From NCBI RefSeq assembly GCF_010669285.1, contig NZ_CP048711.1:4278001-4342000 (forward strand): DNA of 64,000 bases, written 5' to 3'. Within the stretch, counting starts at the first letter, position 1. Each line of letters begins with the position of its first letter. Positions 61,088 through 64,000 of the stretch are shown one piece after another. The stretch comes from Kineobactrum salinum (GTDB lineage Bacteria > Pseudomonadota > Gammaproteobacteria > Pseudomonadales > Halieaceae). A program made the position numbers and the translations under genes. A model generated the notes under the pieces. That model ran no database searches. It worked only from the letters and a program-made list of their open reading frames with translations, and was not told where the DNA came from.

Positions 61088-62903
61088 TGTCGCTCCTTGG
61101 TTGCTGTTGTTGTCGCTGTCGGCTCTGGTAGCGGAATTTCTCGCGCAACAGGCCGGAAGGGTCGTCGGGTACCCGGCGCAGCCACAGTTCCATCGCCTGG
61201 TCGCGCTCAGCCTCTTCCATCGACAGTTCCGGCAGGGTCAAATCCTGTGGTGTCGTGTTCTGCTCCCTGTTGTCGGTTTGCTGATCGCTCACCGCCGGCG
61301 ATTGCTGCGCCTCGTCGGCGGTGGGCTCTCCCGCGGCGCCGGAGTCGGTCTGCGACGGGTCTTCCGGTGCGGAGGGCGGTTCCCCGGATTCATCACCGGT
61401 GGACCCCTGTTCCGGGCTGTCCGTCTCGCCGGCCTGGGATTGACCCTCGTCGTTGCCATCCTGGCTGCCTTGATCCTGGGGCCCGTCTTCGCCTTCGCCC
61501 TGGGATTGTTGCTCTTGCTCTTGCTGCTGTTGCTTCAGCTGCTCCACCAACTCCAGGTTGGCGGCGGCGTCGGTCGCCCCGGGCTCCAGGGCCAGTGACT
61601 GCCGGTAGGCGGCAATGGCTTCGTCCAGTTGACCGGCGCGGGCCAGTGCATTGCCCCGGTTGTACCAGCTATCGGCGTCGGCACTTTCCTCGCTGGCGAA
61701 GTGCCCGGCTGCGGTTTCGTAGTCGCCGTTCCTGTAGGCTGCGGTGCCCGCCCAGGCAGGGTCTTGAAACAGCTCCGCCGCCCGGGCGGTATCGTCACGC
61801 TGCAGCGCACGCATGCCGCGCTGATCCGGGGTCAGCCACAATTCCTGCCAGTCCTGGGCCGTCGCCGGTGGTGTTTCCAGCAACAGGAGTAGAGGCAGCA
61901 GGCCCAGCAGCCAGCCGCGCCGGAACAGCGCCAGCGCCAGCGGCAACAGCAGCAGGATCAGCCAGTAGCCCTGGTCCTGCCATACATCGGCCGCTGCATT
62001 CAGTTCCCGGGTAGTACCGGCCGCAGGCAGCAGCGGCTGCGCCAGCAGATAATCGATGTCAGCGTCATCGACCTGCAGCCGCCGATAACGTCCGCCCCCA
62101 CGCGCTGCCAGATCGCGCAGCGGCGCTTCTTCCAGACCCGGAATCACGATTGCGCCGCCGCTGTCGCGCAGGAATCCTCCCTGTGGCAGGGGCAGCGGTG
62201 CGCCGGTCTTCGTGCCGACCGCCAGTACCGATAGCGTGGCGCCACTGCCGCGCAGTTGGCGGTCTATCATGCGGACCTGGTCCCGACTGACACCGTCGCT
62301 AAGCAGCAGGATGCGACCGCGGGCAACACCGGCGGAATGCAGCAGCTCCACGGCCATGGCGATGGCCCCGGCGGCGTCGCTGCCGCGCAGCGGCATCATG
62401 TCGGGATTCAGTGCCGGCAGCAGGTTGGCGATGGTCGGGATATCGTCGGTCAATGGCGCCACTACATGGGCGTCGCCGGCGAATGCGACCAGCGCGGTCT
62501 GGCCTTCGCGACGCTGCTGCAGCAGATCCAGCAGTTTCTGGCGTGCCCGGTCCAGCCGTGACGGCGCCTGGTCGGTGGATTTCATCGAATAGCTCAGGTC
62601 AAGTACCAGTACCAGCGCGTCCTGCACCTGCTCCAGTGGCTGCGGCAGTTTCTGGAAGCTGGGACCTGCGGCGGCCAGGCAGGCGAGCAACCAGCCGCCC
62701 AGCAGCAGCAACGGCAGGCGGGCGCGGCGTGGTCTGTCGCCGGCTTCTACCAGGTAGGGCAGCAGCTCCGGTTCAATGACCTGGCTCCAACCGCCGCCGC
62801 GGCGATGCTGACGCCACAACAGCGCGCACAGCACGATGGCGGGCAGTGCGCAGGCCAGCCACCAGGGGCGCATGAGATGCAGTCCGAACAGGGTCTCGCT
62901 CAC
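61071..62903 (-). CDS. batB: VWA + TPR protein, BatB/BatC fusion
   Basis: A 610-residue membrane protein. Hydrophobic N-terminal helices are followed by a VWA domain with the metal site DLSYS in VLVLDLSYSMKS, two further membrane segments, and TPR-like repeats (WYNRGNALARAGQLDEAIAA with YRQSLALEPGATDAAANLEL). A long Gln/Glu/Asp/Ser-rich low-complexity stretch then leads to a basic end (QSRQRQQQQPRSD). The fusion of the BatB VWA part with the BatC TPR part is common in gammaproteobacteria. It overlaps BatA by four bases. Confidence 0.9.
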   Translation of the reverse strand: MSETLFGLHLMRPWWLACALPAIVLCALLWRQHRRGGGWSQVIEPELLPYLVEAGDRPRRARLPLLLLGGWLLACLAAAGPSFQKLPQPLEQVQDALVLVLDLSYSMKSTDQAPSRLDRARQKLLDLLQQRREGQTALVAFAGDAHVVAPLTDDIPTIANLLPALNPDMMPLRGSDAAGAIAMAVELLHSAGVARGRILLLSDGVSRDQVRMIDRQLRGSGATLSVLAVGTKTGAPLPLPQGGFLRDSGGAIVIPGLEEAPLRDLAARGGGRYRRLQVDDADIDYLLAQPLLPAAGTTRELNAAADVWQDQGYWLILLLLPLALALFRRGWLLGLLPLLLLLETPPATAQDWQELWLTPDQRGMRALQRDDTARAAELFQDPAWAGTAAYRNGDYETAAGHFASEESADADSWYNRGNALARAGQLDEAIAAYRQSLALEPGATDAAANLELVEQLKQQQQEQEQQSQGEGEDGPQDQGSQDGNDEGQSQAGETDSPEQGSTGDESGEPPSAPEDPSQTDSGAAGEPTADEAQQSPAVSDQQTDNREQNTTPQDLTLPELSMEEAERDQAMELWLRRVPDDPSGLLREKFRYQSRQRQQQQPRSDNEPEW

Positions 62904-63949
62904 CGTGCAATCTCCTGGCGCTGATCGCCCCCGGTCCGCGCAACGCTGCCTCCCGCGCGCCGCGAGTACTGCAGCGCGAGGATAAAACTGAGCAGCAGTG
63001 CCAGCAGCAGGGGCCAGTGGCCCAGGGCCTGGCGTGGACGGAAGCTGGCACTGTCCTGTTCCACTGGTTCCAGTTGGTCCAGCAGTTGGTAGATGCCGGC
63101 CAGCTCGCGCGGGTTGCGGGCGCGGAAATAACGCCCGCCCGTGAGCTCGGCGATTTCCTGCAGGGTCTGTTCATCGAGGTCGGCGGAGGGGTTCACCTGG
63201 CGGCTGCCGAGACTGGAGCCGAACAGGCCGGGCAGCGACAGCTGGTCGGCGCCAATACCCACGGTGTATATGCGGATGCCGAGGTTTTTGGCGAGCCGGG
63301 CTGCTTCTACCGGCCGCACGGAGCTGGCCGTGTCCTGACCGTCGGTCAGCAGCACCAGCACCCGGCTGTCCGCGGGCCGTTCGCGCAAGCGCTTGACCGC
63401 CAGTCCTATCGCATCGCCGATAGCGGTCTCCTGACCCGCAAAACCGATCTGCGCCTCTCGCAGGAATTGTTCCACGGTGGCGGTATCAAAACTCAGTGGC
63501 GACTGTACATAGGCATTGCTGCCGAACAGGATCAGGCCCACCCGGTCTCCCTTGCGCCGCTGCAGAAACTCGGCGCCGAGACCCTTGAGCGCGTCGATCC
63601 GCCTTAGCAGGGTATCACCCAGTTGCATGTCTTCCACCCGCATGCTGCCGGAAATATCCACGGCCAGCATCAAATCGCGGCCGGTCTTGGGCAGCTCGAT
63701 GGGTTCGCCAATCCAGGTGGGGCGCGCCGCCGCCAACAGCAGGCACAGCCAGATCAGCCACAGTGCCAACAGGGTGACGCGGCCAGCCGCCGGAGAGTTG
63801 CCAGGCTGGCGCTGGTTCAGCGCCTGCCACTGGCGGAAAAAAGGAGCCCGCAGCGCTGGCTCCCGGCTGTACGCGGCCGGCAGCCAGCGCTGCACCAGCC
63901 AGGGCAGTGGCAGCAGCGCGCCGATCCAGGGCCACAGCCACTCGATCAC
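62900..63949 (-). CDS. batA: VWA-domain membrane protein, BatA
   Basis: A 349-residue protein with N-terminal membrane segments (LLALWLIWLCLLLAAARP), a VWA domain with a full metal site (LMLAVDISGSMRVEDMQL; VLVLLTDGQDTAS) and a C-terminal membrane helix. The start is a GTG at 63949, which overlaps the stop of the upstream DUF4381-type gene by four bases. It is upstream of batB in the operon. Confidence 0.92.
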   Translation of the reverse strand: MIEWLWPWIGALLPLPWLVQRWLPAAYSREPALRAPFFRQWQALNQRQPGNSPAAGRVTLLALWLIWLCLLLAAARPTWIGEPIELPKTGRDLMLAVDISGSMRVEDMQLGDTLLRRIDALKGLGAEFLQRRKGDRVGLILFGSNAYVQSPLSFDTATVEQFLREAQIGFAGQETAIGDAIGLAVKRLRERPADSRVLVLLTDGQDTASSVRPVEAARLAKNLGIRIYTVGIGADQLSLPGLFGSSLGSRQVNPSADLDEQTLQEIAELTGGRYFRARNPRELAGIYQLLDQLEPVEQDSASFRPRQALGHWPLLLALLLSFILALQYSRRAGGSVARTGGDQRQEIAR

Positions 63950-64000
63950 GGCGCACTCCGATGCTGTTGCAACCAGGCTTCCACCGCCAGCAACAGTTGC
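63946..64000 (-). CDS. 3' end of an upstream Bat-operon gene, probably DUF4381
   Basis: The minus strand reads LLAVEAWLQQHRSAP to a stop overlapping the batA GTG by four bases. The position directly upstream of batA and the short W-L-basic end fit the DUF4381 protein that normally precedes BatA in gammaproteobacteria. Only 17 or so codons are in the window. Confidence 0.6.
   Translation of the reverse strand, partial: QLLLAVEAWLQQHRSAP

Overview
The window looks like a chromosomal segment of a GC-rich, probably marine or halotolerant gammaproteobacterium. Evidence for this is the nadK / rhomboid / yeaC / DUF2797 / pepN / bat gene order, a tRNA-Asp 3' end with encoded CCA, an ectoine hydroxylase gene, a TonB-dependent receptor operon, and a stress and alpha-glucan region whose gene content recalls the trehalose/GlgE locus of Pseudomonas aeruginosa. 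No intact RNA gene and no CRISPR array is visible.

Layout. Bases 1-1590 are accessory DNA: a phage-type dNMP kinase, a 27-bp tRNA-Asp 3' end that looks like an attachment site, an ISL3-type transposase remnant with two tandem element ends, and five tandem ~130-bp palindromic units. Bases 1587-8971 hold a TetR regulator divergent from a tight operon of TonB receptor, serine hydrolase, Spinster-type MFS transporter and Ca-binding-repeat lipoprotein. A DUF2383 protein, a three-subunit molybdenum hydroxylase (PaoABC-like) and an MscS channel follow to 14.8 kb. From 30.5 down to 14.8 kb, one minus-strand run encodes a CBS protein, GlgC, a double-domain GlgE, a TreS-maltokinase fusion, GlgX, TreZ and TreY. 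This set can interconvert trehalose and alpha-glucan by two routes. No glgA or glgB lies in the window.

Bases 30.6-44.6 kb are a stress and envelope region: small Cys-rich protein, ChaB, MgtC-type and PfpI-type proteins, a helical protein, then a four-gene plus-strand operon (TVP38 membrane protein, six-hairpin-glycosidase-like protein, GT4 glycosyltransferase, and a phosphodiesterase fused to an EEP domain). DUF748, ExoD and a sigma-54 activator without receiver follow. I consider the four-gene operon the best candidate for an undescribed system, probably acting on a glycolipid or phospholipid. Bases 45.0-48.4 kb hold a GlrK / QseG-like / GlrR signalling operon. Bases 48.5-52.3 kb hold ectD with a DUF883 gene, between two Crp/Fnr paralogues. 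From 52.5 kb on lie housekeeping genes (lipA, nadK, rhomboid, yeaC, DUF2797, pepN) and the Bat (VWA) operon, which runs off the right edge.

Quality warning. At least ten sites in seven otherwise well-conserved genes (tetR-like, DUF2383, glgX twice, treS-mak twice, ectD, lipA, pepN twice) need exactly one extra C or G inside a C/G run to restore the family reading frame. That pattern points to homopolymer deletion errors in the sequence, so these genes are annotated at full length and are probably intact in the organism.
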